64,000 nt of DNA, from contig NC_057316.1 in NCBI RefSeq assembly GCF_000687475.1, positions 310,001 to 374,000 of the forward strand, in the 5' to 3' direction. Position numbers and translations under genes: made by a program. The notes beneath the pieces are model-generated. The model worked only from the letters and a program-made list of their open reading frames with translations, had not been told where the DNA came from and did not search any database. Source of the stretch: Ustilaginoidea virens (lineage: Eukaryota; Ascomycota; Sordariomycetes; Hypocreales; Clavicipitaceae). Positions 10,696 through 21,909 of the stretch are shown piece by piece (within the stretch, counting starts at the first letter, position 1; each line of letters begins with the position of its first letter).

Positions 10696-11806
10696 GCAAG
10701 TTACTGGTTGAGGTTTTCGGGGGGGGGGGGGGGGGGGGGGGGGGGGCAAAGGTGCATCTACCGGGCGGCGTTTACGGGCGGCGTTGGGCCACGCGATAGG
10801 GTGAAGATGCGGTTACATTTCAGGCACGCAGGCAGCATCGCTGGGGTGAGCGCATCTTGCAGAACACATTGTTCTGGCATCCCAGCCCCCGAGGTTGGAA
10901 GGACATGTCTGATGAGCGTATCTGGGCCTTGCCAACAAAGTCTCCTTTCAGTGCAAAAACCAGACCCCTGGGCGTTTAGCAACAGCGTGTTGCAGTCTTA
11001 TGCAACTGTGGAAACGGCAGCAGGGGTGAGCTCGTATAGAATGGCAAGACGGGCGAGTTTTCTGGTAAAGTCCGACTTGGTCAGGCAAAGGGGCTCGAGA
11101 GCTTTTGCCTGCAATTCACGGCGGGGCGAGCCAGAGATGGCCAGAGTTCAGACAGACAAACAGATGACCACGGCGATATCTTGCTCTCCGCCCCGAAGGC
11201 GTGTTCCAACAGACGTGTTCCGACGCGGCTCAGGTGCTCGGGCCCTCTCCGATCCGGGCGCCTGGTAAACAACCGGCAGTCGATCCGAGCAGACTCGGCT
11301 GGTTTTCAATCCGTGTTTAACCACCGGCGGCACCTGCGGTCCTGCGGGCAGAGTCTCGAGCGTCCAAGACCTCAAACACGGCGTTGAACGCTGCGCCAGC
11401 GGCGTCGTGTCTCAGGCTTGCTGACTCAGACGTGGACGTGACGTGACGTGGGCGTGGGCGTGGTCATGGTCATGGGTCGTGACTGCACGGTGGGGGGCTG
11501 CAAAGGTTGCCTTCTTGTTGATTCCAAACCCTCCATGACGATGGCCACGGAATAATAGACGAATTAAGACGCGTCAACCTGCGTCAACCTCTCCTTCGTT
11601 TTTGATTCTTTTTTTTTGTCTCGTCTATTTTCTACATTCATTCAGGGACTGCTCTGCGGACTCGTCTGTTTTCCGCCATACCAAGGAACTGGTAACCCTC
11701 CAGCCCCCCCGCCTAGACCACCTAAAAAAAATATATAAAAAAAAAAAGGGGGAAAGAAGGAAAGAAGGACAGAGAGAAACAAAAGAAAGTCCCTCGCAAA
11801 ACCGCC
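10696..11806. other. Intergenic spacer with a 28-base G tract
   Basis: No supportable gene. It begins with an uninterrupted run of 28 G at 10719-10746, just 24 bases after the BRF1 stop. The end (about 11590-11800) is a T-rich then A-rich leader of the methyltransferase gene. Confidence 0.5.
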
Positions 11807-12698
11807 ATGCCGCCCGACAGGGTCCCCGACGCCCAAGCCGGCTTCCAATACTGGAACGACATAGCGGCCGACGAAAACGGCATGCTGGGCGGCCTCCCCT
11901 CGCAGCCCGGGTTCGAGTCCATCTCGCGGATCGACCTTCAGGGCTCGCGCACGTTTCTCGCCAGGCTGGGCATCGGCACCAAGCACGACAGGAACCGCGT
12001 GGGCAGCGCCCTCGACGCCGGAGCAGGGTGGGCTTTTTCCTTTGATTCCCTCTCTCTCCTTTTTCCCCCCCCCCCATTTCTCTCGGCCCCCGAGTCTCGC
12101 CGGGACATCTCGGTAGCCACGCGAGAGTCGATCTTGGCTAACGCGGGGGCGCGCAGCATCGGCAGGATCAGCAAAGGCCTGCTGGTCAAGGTGGCCGACG
12201 AGGTCGACATCGTGGAGCCGATTGCCAAGTTCACCAAGGCCATCCGCGGACACGCCGGGATTCGCACGATATCCAATGTGGCGCTGCAAGACTGGCAGCC
12301 GGGAACGGCGCGCTACGACATCATCTGGACGCAGTGGTGTCTGGGCCACCTGACGGACCAGCAGGTGGTGCTGTACCTGCGCACTTGCAGGGAGGCGCTG
12401 ACGCCGGACGGCCTCGTGGTGGTCAAGGAGAACCTGAGCACGAGCGGGAGCGACGACTTTGACGAGACGGACAGCAGCGTGACGAGGTGAGAATAAAGGT
12501 GCAGAGGGCAGGCAGGACGGGCGCTGACGGTGACCCTGCAGGCAGGACAGCAAGTGGAAGAGCTTGTTCCATCGCGCGGGACTGGCCGTTGTCAGGACGG
12601 ACGAGCAGCGCGGGTTCCCCGAGACGCCGGGCCAGAGACTGCTGCCCGTGCAAATGTATGCCCTCAGACCAGCCGAGGAGCCGCTCGCCTTTGAATAA
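11807..12698 (+). CDS. Alpha-N-terminal protein methyltransferase (NTM1 / METTL11 family)
   Basis: SAM-dependent enzyme that methylates the alpha-amino group of proteins exposing an X-P-K/R start after Met removal, such as ribosomal proteins in yeast (Tae1). Three exons, 11807-12027, 12157-12486 and 12542-12698, give 235 residues. Intron 1 (129 nt) splits the SAM motif; splicing gives LDAGAGIGRISKGLL at about 69-83, the NTM1-type motif I. Intron 1 is a multiple of three with no stop, so retention would stay in frame. Downstream features are the WTQWCLGHLTD segment of the substrate pocket and LVVVKENL. Length matches the family. Confidence 0.9.
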
Positions 12699-14327
12699 GG
12701 GGAAGAAGTAGGGGGAGGGTTAGGAGGGGGCATCTGACGAACAGACAGCAGCAGCAGCGCAGCGCAGAATCACGGCAGCAGCACCAGACGGGGCTCGAGG
12801 TTCGTCATTGAGGCAAAATGCCCGTATGTCAGTGAAGAAGCCTTGGGGGTTGGCGTTGTAACGCCGGCCAATGAACGTCTTGCCCACGACAGCCTCATTA
12901 GGCGGCACGAAGGATTTGCGGCGATGGCTGTTGCTGGCTGATATCACCCTGCCAGGGCTGTCACCGTTTCGTCAACACTGGCTGTCACTGCCTAGGCTGA
13001 GCGGCTGAGCCGTAATATGCACTCTATATTAGCTGGCACCTTGCTAGCACCTGGGTAGAATAGACCTGAGCCCCTTCACGCCGCCCCGGCATATACCCCC
13101 TATAGTCGCAATTGCTAGTGCCCATTTGCCATTGCCAGTACTGGTGCGCCACTAAACAGAATCCATTAACGAGTATCTAATGTAAGGAAACCCCGCGTTT
13201 CATCTAGATGTACCTGCTCTATCCTGATGCATGCTCCCGTTGCAGAAGCAGAAATCTCGTCTCGGTTCTAATCCCTCGGGTTTGCTAGAAATACAACACC
13301 CACTTTTTCGTCGTATTTTTTTATTCTTTCATTTTTTTTCTGCGTTTTTTTTTCGTTTTTTTTTTTTTCTTTCGTGTTTTCTCTTTCTTTTTCTATTTTT
13401 TTTTCTTTTTTTTTTCTTTCCTTTTTCAGTTTTTGTTTCGGTTATTTGCTTTGCCTCGGCGGAGGCTGCTACCGCGCGGCCCCTAGATGCCCGATGCCCG
13501 ATGCCCGATGCCCGATTCCCGATTCCCGACGCCCGACGCCCGACGCCCCAAGTTTATCCAGACAAAAAAGCGTTGAGAATTGCCAGAAACCCATGCGCGC
13601 GTCAATGTCACGCTCCCGCCCACTTCCCTGGCCCGCCATAAGACCTATCGACTGCCAAATTGGCGACCGGGACGGAGAGCAACATCCAGCTGCCTCCTTC
13701 TCCCATGACGACAAAGCACGAGGTTGCTTAGTGTGTGCCTTCGCCGATGATCCGGGCAATTGGCCGTGCTGACCATGGCCTGATTCCAAGTAGCCGCCAA
13801 TCGGGTCAGAAACCACGCCGGCTCCACCAACACCTTGTCCCTGCAACGAAAGCGACCGAGGCCGGCGATGACGTGTTGTTTTTCCTTTTTCCCTTTTTCT
13901 TTTTTTTTTCTTTTGTTTCCCGCGCAGGGTTTTGCGTCAAGGGGAACGGGGCGGGCCAGGAAAACGTGGCTGACTTTGACCTTTTCCGAGCCGCCCTCTT
14001 GAGGGAAAACGCAGCCCGGTAAGAAGCGAGACCGGGATGAACAAAAAGGGGAAAAGGAAAAACAGAAAAAAGAAATAATGGCGCAAAAATGGAGAAAAAT
14101 ACACACAAAGGAAAGGAAAACCATAACCATCCAGTCATCACATCGTCATCATGTCTAATGCAGGCGCTGTTTTTTGTTCTTGTTTTTTGTGTGTTTTTCC
14201 CGGCATCAACATAGACAAAAGGAAGGGAAAACCGGTCGAGGAAAGTAAATGCCTAGCGGTTCTCGGCCTCATGGGCGGGCGCGCGCCACCATTTTCCTTC
14301 TCTTTTGCCTCCCTTCCCGTCTTTCCG
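12699..14327. other. Gene-free spacer with T-rich tract and minisatellite
   Basis: About 1.6 kb between convergent genes. It holds a strongly T-biased stretch at 13308-13440, a heptamer array at 13486-13548, and a second T-rich stretch near 13880-13920. No domain-bearing frame was seen on either strand. Confidence 0.5.
13486..13548. repeat. Heptamer minisatellite, 9 units
   Basis: Nine consecutive 7-base units in homogenised blocks: GATGCCC four times, GATTCCC twice, GACGCCC three times. The block order suggests stepwise point mutation and local duplication. Confidence 0.9.
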
Positions 14328-14571
14328 TCAATATGACAGCGAGGCCGACTTTCCCGAACGCTTACTCGAGCGCCCCTGCGAGGGCTGCTGAAAGTCTGGG
14401 GCGTAAAACACGCAGCCCTGATCGTACGTGTCCATGCACATGGTCAGGTCCGGCATGTTTGCGGCCGCGGCCCAGTTGGAATCCATCATGGGGTCGTCTA
14501 GCATGACAGGGTCGAGGAGGCTCGACGACCCGTCCGACCACACCGTCGTCGCGTCCCACTGCGAGCCCTGC

Positions 14572-14612
<41 letters not shown>

Positions 14613-15447
14613 GCTGCTGCTGCTGCTGCCGTCGTGTGCCCAGTGCTGGTAGTAGTCGCCTGTCGAGGGCGCCGCGTAGTACCTCTGGCCGGCTAGGTCC
14701 AGAGCCGCCGCGTCGCCCGACGAAGCGGTGGGACATGGCAGGTCAAACACCATGTCCGGCGCGGTGAGGGTGGAGCGGGAGGAGGAGGATGTCGACGACG
14801 AGGAAGACGACGATAACGATGACGACGCTGCCGTCGAGGCTGCGGGCTGGTGGGGGGCGCAGGCAAAATGTGCACTCTGGCGGGCGTTGTGCGTGGAAAA
14901 GACGTCGAGGGATCCCGAAAAGGCCGAGTTGGGGCCCAAGCTGAAGGCTGGGTTGAGCGGCACCTTGACGCGAGGCTCCAGCTTGTATTCGCAGGCCACT
15001 GAGCGGTTCAAGCATCTGGTGCCTGGGCGGGACGGTTGTCAGAGAAATGATGACGGCGATGATGAAGGGGAATAAAGAAGAAGAGAAGGGGGGGGGGGGC
15101 CGCAAACGCACATGAGGGCTTTTCATAGTCGCACTTGACCTTGAACGAGATGCATCTCTCGCATGATCGCTTCTTGGTGGGGATGATTTTGCCAATCGAC
15201 TTCTCACACCGTCTCCTGTGTCGCTCTCGCAAGTCTCCTGGCCAAGGCAAATCCCATCAGCAAAGCAAAGCAACCCCTTCCCCTAGCTTGACCCGGCCGG
15301 GGGGGACAAGACGGGGCCAGAGGGGCCAGAGGGGGACGACAACTCACTTCGACTGAACTGCTTCAGGCAAATGTGGCAAACGTGCATATCCCCGGTGTCC
15401 AGTTGCGCCGTGGACCCAGACCGAGCGTGAAAGGAGTTGACCCCCAT
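14328..15447 (-). CDS. Dual zinc-finger transcription factor (C2HC finger plus Zn2Cys6)
   Basis: Three exons on the minus strand: 15447-15348, 15237-15112 and 15022-14328, giving 306 residues. An N-terminal C2HC/C2H2-like finger uses Cys24, Cys27, His40 and Cys44. A canonical Zn2Cys6 cluster follows with Cys59, 62, 69, 76, 79 and 86. Intron 1 interrupts the first finger and intron 2 the second; both are GT-AG, and only splicing completes the fingers. The rest is low-complexity: a Ser-rich segment and a run of about 12 Gly. No fungal-specific middle homology domain is visible, so the protein is short for this class. Known fungal proteins pair C2H2 and C6 fingers, but this one's target is unknown. 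A further upstream in-frame start is possible. Confidence 0.82.
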
Positions 15448-16390
15448 GGTTCTCAGTCCAACGGGACCCGGGCCGGTTTCGTCGTGGTGTACTGGTTCCG
15501 ACCTTTCGGAGGGGGGGTTTCCAAAAGCGAAGCGTGGATAGCTTCCTTTCCTCGAGTCGAGTCGAGTCGCACGGGGAAGTGAGGTTTTTCGCGGAGGCAC
15601 CGGCGAAGCGGAGCAAGATTGAAATAGCAGAAGCAACGGCTAAGGAAGGGAAGGGGGTATGTGGCGAAGAGAAGCGGCCGGGCTATATCGACTTGCAGCG
15701 GGTAGTGACGGTCTGCGTTATAATAGAGTTGACAAGCCCAAGGAGATAGGTAGGGCCGGGGGTGGTAGGGGGGGGGGGGGGGGGGGGGGGTTAAAAGCGT
15801 CCGTGACGGCGACGGGAGAGACGAAGGAGGAGCAGATTTGGAGACGAAAAGAGGGATATAAAGGCGGTATTGGTATATCCAACAAGGCAATCGAATGCTA
15901 TTTTCCCGCTCTACATGCCAACCCGGGTGGAAAGAGGAGACGAATACAATGTACCGCTCTTTTCTTACGCATTGAAGAAAGAGGGGGGGGGGGGGGGGTT
16001 GTTTGCTTTCGGGATTGGGCTGGATGTCTTGCTCTTGTCTCGTTCTCTTTTCCGGCTGGCCTTTTTCCGCTCACGACGACTGCCGACACACCCCAGACGG
16101 TTCTTTTCACGCCGTGCGACCAGGAAACAAAAAAAATGATAAAATAAAATAAAATAGAAAACGCCAAGCTCACAAACCGGCGGCGCAGCGAAGCGAGCGG
16201 CAAGGAAACAAAAGCAGCAAGCACACGAGGGCAGGGCAGGGCAGGGCAAGCCAAGGAAAGAAAGGAGATAAAACACCGCGGGATCAGGCGCAGATCAAGT
16301 GACTTGGGCCGTGTTGGAGGGCAAGACAGCGCCAGCCGAAGAGGGTGGGATCGATGCTACTTATCACTTCCAGGCCAGCACTGCATTCGC

Positions 16391-16393
<3 letters not shown>

Positions 16394-16421
<28 letters not shown>
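16394..16421. repeat. (CT)n dinucleotide repeat
   Basis: About 14 CT units without interruption. Confidence 0.9.
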
Positions 16422-16422
<1 letters not shown>

Positions 16423-17636
16423 GCACTCGGTCGCAACAAGGCTGCCCGGTGATGCAGCCTCCATCCCCGCCGGCCGGGAGGGGAGAAGGAAGGACAAGAA
16501 GCAAAGAGAGGAGGGAGCGGCTGCGCTGCGCGTCTTCGTCAATCATGCGTGGGTTTGCCACGCCCACGCCCCCCGTTGTTCCTTTTCTTCCGGCCAAGAA
16601 CCCCTGTCGGCGCGACCCCAAGCTGTCATCAAGGGGTGTGCAACATGTCAAATGGGGGCATGGGGGGCGCACAGCGTGTAATATTCCATCATTCTAGCGT
16701 CTAGCGTCTGGCATTACGGGTTGGGGGCCGCCCGTTTTGGGGAGGAGGGGGGGGTGTGTGTTTGTGTTGCCTCTTGCTGCTGCTGCTGCTTTTGCTGCTG
16801 CTGGTGTTTTGTTTTGTTCGTTGCGGCGCCAGAAGCTGATGATGCTTGGCATGGGCATGGGGGGCATGGCAAAGCGCAGCATCCGTCCGCCTGGCGTTTA
16901 TTCTTACTTTTCTTTTCTTTATTTTCCCTTGCTCGTTTTTCTCTGCCATCCAATCGATAGGGAGAGAGGGAAGAAAAAAAAAAAAAAAAAAAAAAAAACT
17001 CCCCAAAAAAAAAGGCCGGCTCGGCTCGTCTCGTCTGGTTCTGGTCTCGTCTCGTGGTTGCGTACGTACTTTGCCGCTGGGGGGCTGGCGGACCAGAAAC
17101 ACCAAAAGAAGAAAAAAAAAAAAAAAAAAAAAACCTCCCCGTCAGCAGAGGCGCATCGGTATTTGGCACAGATTAGAGTATGACACCATCATGGGCAAGG
17201 GCACCAGGCCGTCATCCCAGGCCTTTTTTGCGCAAGAGTGAGCAGAGAGTGGGCCGAGTATGACGGCCCGCAGATGGATGGATGGGCGAGCGGTAGCGGC
17301 AGCGTCGCGGGCCCCCCCCCCAGCTCGCCGCCCGTCTCGCACCGGGAGATGCTCCGTGCTGGGGCCTGGGTTTGGGCCTGGGCTTGGGGCCTGGGCTTGG
17401 GGCCTTGTCCCTGGGGGTTGGGGCCGCTGGGCGAAATCTGGCATTTGGCAACATGAAATCTGGCATTTTGGCATCTGGGGGGTCGCCAAGTCACGAAGCG
17501 GGTTGCGTTCGACGGCAAGCTCGCGTTTGAGGGGTTGCGTCGGGACTGGCCCAGCGAGCGAGCAAGGAGCGGTGGTGCCGCGTGGGCGTGTGGGCGTGTG
17601 GGTGCCCAGCCCGTTCTTGCCACGTTACAAGAGGGC

Positions 17637-17642
17637 GATGGC

Positions 17643-17675
<33 letters not shown>

Positions 17676-17713
17676 GGTGGTGATGGTGGTGGTGGTGATG
17701 ATGATGATGATGA
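17637..17713. repeat. (GAT)n/(GGT)n trinucleotide array
   Basis: Blocks of GAT and GGT units alternate, consistent with slippage and a T/G substitution that spread. Confidence 0.9.
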
Positions 17714-17773
17714 AGAAGAGGAGCCAAGGGGGGCTCGTTGGCTTGGAAGCTGGCTCGGCCCAATCCCGAACCC

Positions 17774-17797
17774 AAGTCAAGTCAAGTCAAGTCAAGT
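17774..17797. repeat. (AAGTC)n pentamer array
   Basis: Four complete AAGTC units and a partial fifth. Confidence 0.9.
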
Positions 17798-18226
17798 GTC
17801 CCCCCCCCCGGCCTCCATCCTCCTTCAAGATCGTCGTCGTGGAAACCTCGCCCGCTGTCGCTTGTCGCGCCGCCGTGTCCCCTCCAGGCCAGCGCACGCA
17901 AACTCGGAGCCGAGGCACTGGCTCCCCGGTCCCGCGGGCGCATCGACAGCACGAGTCCAGGTCCTCGCTCGACCTGCTCCGCCGGCCGGTGGCATGTTTT
18001 CAACGCGCGCCTGCTGGCACGGGGCACACCCAGGTCCGTTTTGTTGTCCATGCGGCCCCTGGCGCGCCAGCCCTCGTCGCCTACCCGCAACGACGTATGC
18101 CAGGGGAGCGCAGGGGAGGGAAGAGAAGAAGAGAAAAGAAAAGGCCGGCTGAGAGGGGGCTTACTCGCCTGAAAAATGTGGCAGCGGCTGATGTCGAGAA
18201 GAAACCAGCCATCCCAAGACTGTTTA

Positions 18227-18323
18227 GTTCTGTTTTGTTCTGTTTTGTTCCGTCCTGCTCTGTTCTGCTCTGTTCTGCTCTGTTGTGTTCTGTTCTGTTC
18301 TTCTTTGCTTTGCTTTGCTTTGC
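18227..18323. repeat. Degenerate TGTTC / TTTGC pentamer array
   Basis: About 97 bases of variant pentamers drifting from TGTTT and TGTTC to TGCTC, ending in pure CTTTG units. Confidence 0.8.
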
Positions 18324-19664
18324 CGTTCATGAAGTATCAGTGTGGCCGTGCCGTTTTGCCCTCGTAGGCTCAGACGGGGGAGACCCCGAGAGAAGCCAGA
18401 CGCTTGCGTGAGGGGGCAAGAACCGCCCGGCCAACCTTGTCGACGCATACGACACGTCGGCAAAAAAAAAAAAAAAAATGAAACCCCAAAAAAAAAAAAA
18501 AAAAAAAAGCAAGGCAGTAGCCGTCAAACGAGGACATGAGCCACGAAACAAAAAGCCCCATTAGCCCATGCCGAGTACTCCGTACGGATAGAGCACCCCG
18601 TTACTCCGTCACTCCCGTGCGGCGAGGACATTCGCCACAAAAACATAGCCATTACCCCAAAAATGCCGCTCGCAGAGACGCCCCCCTCGAAATCCGGATC
18701 CTGCTTCCCCCCCCCCCCCCACCCTTCCCTTGGCCGGGTTCCTGCGCCGCACCGGGACAAACAGCTCTGCCACCAGCGGAAACCTCGCTGCTGCGCGCCA
18801 CCCGCGTCGTGCCACGTCAAGGTCAAGGGGGCGCGTCGGCGAGAAAAACCCAAGGCCGGCCGCGCAGCAGGACTTGCTTCCCTGATGCCTGCCTGCCTGC
18901 CTGCGGAGTACCTGTCGGGCAACGGTCAGCGGGACGCGGGACGAGCGGTGATTTGTCGCCGCGTCGCAAATAGCTTGGGCTTGGCCGGCCGAGAAAATGA
19001 CGTAAGCCGACGAGGGGGGGGGGGACCCGGTCCTGCCCGGACTGAGGGTTGCGTCAATGGGGTGATTCGCCGTGGCTAGCGTCCTCGGGATGCGGATCCT
19101 GCCGCTTTCCCCCGCCCCTGGCCCCTCCTTCCTCCCCCCACCGAGTTCTTGACTATCTCCGGCCCCACTGCTTGGCGACCGGGGGAAAAGGGGGGGTAAA
19201 GGGGAGGGGGAGAGGGGAAGGGATTCATGTCATCAACGGCGAGGTGGAAGCGGCGACAGACAAAGACCCGGCGCTGTGGTGGTGCAAGGTCCCGCGGGCC
19301 CTCACCACGGGGACTGGAAGCTGCCCGGCAAGCCAGGTGCTCGGAACTCTCCCTCCACAGACGCTGCCGCAACACGCCGAGTCCCTGCTACAAGCAGCAA
19401 GGGAAGGGCAACATCACATGCAGTCGGCTGGCATGCAAGAAGCCGTGACCTGCAGCAGACGCGGCAGCTCCAGTCGCGAGAACCGCTGGGGGATCCAAGC
19501 TCCGGGTCGGGTGCCGCCGCGGCTCTTGCTTCCCTGGCTGTGCAGGTTCCTCCAAAGCAGTCTGTCTGCAGTCTCTTGCCTCCACACGGCCGACGGCCGA
19601 CAGCCGACAGCGTGAGGGGACGGAAATCAAGGCTGGCGTCGACTCGGCCAGGCTGCCCCAGCCA

Positions 19665-19753
19665 CTACACACGCACACACGCGCAGATGTACGCAGATAT
19701 ACGCAGACACACACAGATACACGCACACACGCACACACGCACACACGCACACC
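19665..19753. repeat. (AC)n-rich imperfect repeat
   Basis: ACACACGC and ACGCAGAT variants repeat imperfectly across about 90 bases. Confidence 0.8.
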
Positions 19754-20148
19754 AGAAAGGAAGCAACGCCACAGGCGGCCCGAGGCGGAAACAAACCGGC
19801 TGATCGTTTCCTCTTTGCCCAGAGCAGACGGATGTTGCATCGCGTCCGTCGTATGTATACGGCAGCGCGCAGCGTCTCATTTTCTGCAGCCGCTCTCTTG
19901 CCACGGCGGGAGCCTCCGCCCGCTCGCCTTGGTGCACTCGGCCCGCCTTTCTGCCGTCCGCTCCGTTTGATGAACGTGACAGTAACTGACTTTTTTTTGG
20001 CTGGGGGTCGCGAATCCAGTGTCTGCCTCGATTGCATTGTCTGCCTCGTTTGCAGGGTACATGGACCTTCGGGGAGTTGGGGGGGGGGGGCGGAAGCTGC
20101 CTGATGACGATGCCGTTCTGCGAGCCGGCGTCGAGCGGCACGCGGCAC

Positions 20149-20149
<1 letters not shown>

Positions 20150-20187
<38 letters not shown>
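20150..20187. repeat. Heptamer minisatellite GATGCGG, 5 units
   Basis: Five exact GATGCGG units plus a partial unit. Unit length and GATG core match the array at 13486-13548. Confidence 0.9.
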
Positions 20188-20705
20188 CCTATGCACTGGG
20201 CTGGCAGGCACGAAGCAATCACGCCTGGAGCGGCTCAGACGCGAACGAATGGTGGTGGCAGTCCCGAGGGGCCCAGCAGCGCGGGCTGGTTGTCGGGATG
20301 CTAATGTTTGGTTTTTTTTTTGGTTTTTTTCTCTGTTTAGGAAATTAGGAAAATGCGCGCCTGACCCACGGAAACCTGCAGAAGAAAAAAAAACCCACCC
20401 GCCGACCGACCTCTGGCAAAAAAACACACAAGGAACAAGGGGCAGCCAAGACAAGCCGCATGCCTGCCAAGAGAGCGCAAACGGACCGACAGCAAGATCG
20501 CGTCGCGTCTTGGTGCCCCCGTCGACGGGGCCGAGCTTTTCGTCGCAGCCCAGGCGAGGCGGGAAAAACTCGTCAACGTCCACGTCAGAGTCAAAGTCAA
20601 CGTCAGCGCAGCCCCTTTTAGCTGCAGCTCGGTGCGGGAAGCCACTCAGCCCCTCCTGGGGGGGGGGGGGGCATCGTATCGTCGAAAAAAAATAAAATAG
20701 AATAA

Positions 20706-20731
20706 AATAATAATAATAATAATAATAATAA
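20706..20731. repeat. (AAT)n microsatellite
   Basis: Eight to nine AAT units next to A-rich sequence. Confidence 0.85.
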
Positions 20732-21909
20732 GAAATAAAAACCCGAAAAGAAGAAGAAGCCCGTCCCGTGGGCGGGCCATCGCCACACCCACGTCCAATG
20801 CCCTGCGGCTGCTCCGGGAATCAACGCTCATCGCAGATGCGACGCAAACCCCCCCTAGTTCCCGCCAGACCAACGTGAGCTATGGACCGTACATACCGCT
20901 GCCTTTTTTCTCTTTCTTTTTCTTCTTCTTTTCCCCCCAGAACCCGGGCTCCAACTCTGGTCCCTTGGCCTTCCCCCCCCCCCCCCCCCCCCCTGTCGCT
21001 CCCAATCCAGCTCGGGCCTCGTTCCTCCCCGTCCGCTTCAACCAGCACTCAACACTTGCTTCTTTCCATGCTTTCCCGCAACCCGCGCCGTCTTGTCGCT
21101 TCGCTTCGCCTCGCCCGCTTTCGTCCCGCCCCCACCTTGGCATTGACGCAGTCCTCCTGGCCGGACGAAGCCCCCCTTGACCCCGGTTTTTATTCTCAGC
21201 CGCATCCGCTGGGCCAAACGACCGACGTCTGGCGCCCACCCGTCCGCCCGCATGCACCGCCCTTCCGGGAACGGAAAGCCGCTTGGTACCGGGTGCTTGG
21301 TAGGGTCAAGGGCGTCTATGGCGGCCGTTTCTGCCGCCTTACTAATAAGTCCCAGCTGCAATGCGTGGTTGGGGGGGAAAAGCCATCAGCGCCGAGCGGA
21401 ATGGGCTCTGATGCCTGCGCCCGGCCCCGCATGCAATGCAATGCATGGTATGTAGCCGCCGTCATGTGCGGCTTGGCTTGCCCCCCCGTGCAGCGTGACC
21501 GTAGGTTTTTCTTTTTTTCTTTTTTTTTTTTTTTTTGGTCGCCTCGACGGGCCATGTGTGCCCATGTGGCCACGTTCACAAGGGGGAGGAGGGCGGGCGT
21601 GCTTACCTGCAGATAAAGCAAGTGCCTATTCTCAAAATTCAAACACCAAGAAAAAAAAAAAAAGAAAAAAAAAGAATCGAGGCAGCATATTGGGACTTCT
21701 GCTGTCCGCCAACGCCTGGCTTGTTCGAAACGGCCAAGAGCAAAATAGACCGTCCGTCGCCCGCGCGACTCTTGCATCAAAGGCCAATGAGTAAAACAGT
21801 AAAACACAGTGTATTAGACCATACCCCAGCGTGCATCAGCAAATGCCTGATTACAAACAGCCACAAGTGATGGCATCGTAGCTTGGGAAAAGAAAAAAAA
21901 AAACCAACA

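Larger units (their letters stand above)
15448..21909. other. 6.5 kb gene-free region rich in microsatellites and homopolymers
   Basis: No frame on either strand shows a recognisable domain or a plausible splice chain. The interval contains G runs (15768-15790, 15983-15998), C runs (18707-18720, 20973-20993), many A and T tracts, and at least seven short tandem arrays listed separately. It also carries GAGTACTCCGTACGGA at 18573-18588. It lies upstream of the dual-finger regulator (transcribed leftward) and downstream of the receptor gene, so it could be a long regulatory region, host a non-coding transcript, or be neutral spacer. Confidence 0.5.

Noticed and set aside
13486..13548. Possible CRISPR-like array
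   Set aside because: Units are contiguous heptamers with no spacers, in a eukaryotic genome; a minisatellite explains it.
17260..18411. 383-residue frame in the repeat-rich desert
   Set aside because: Runs through GAT/GGT and TGTTC repeats; the Met and Val runs come from microsatellites and there is no domain.
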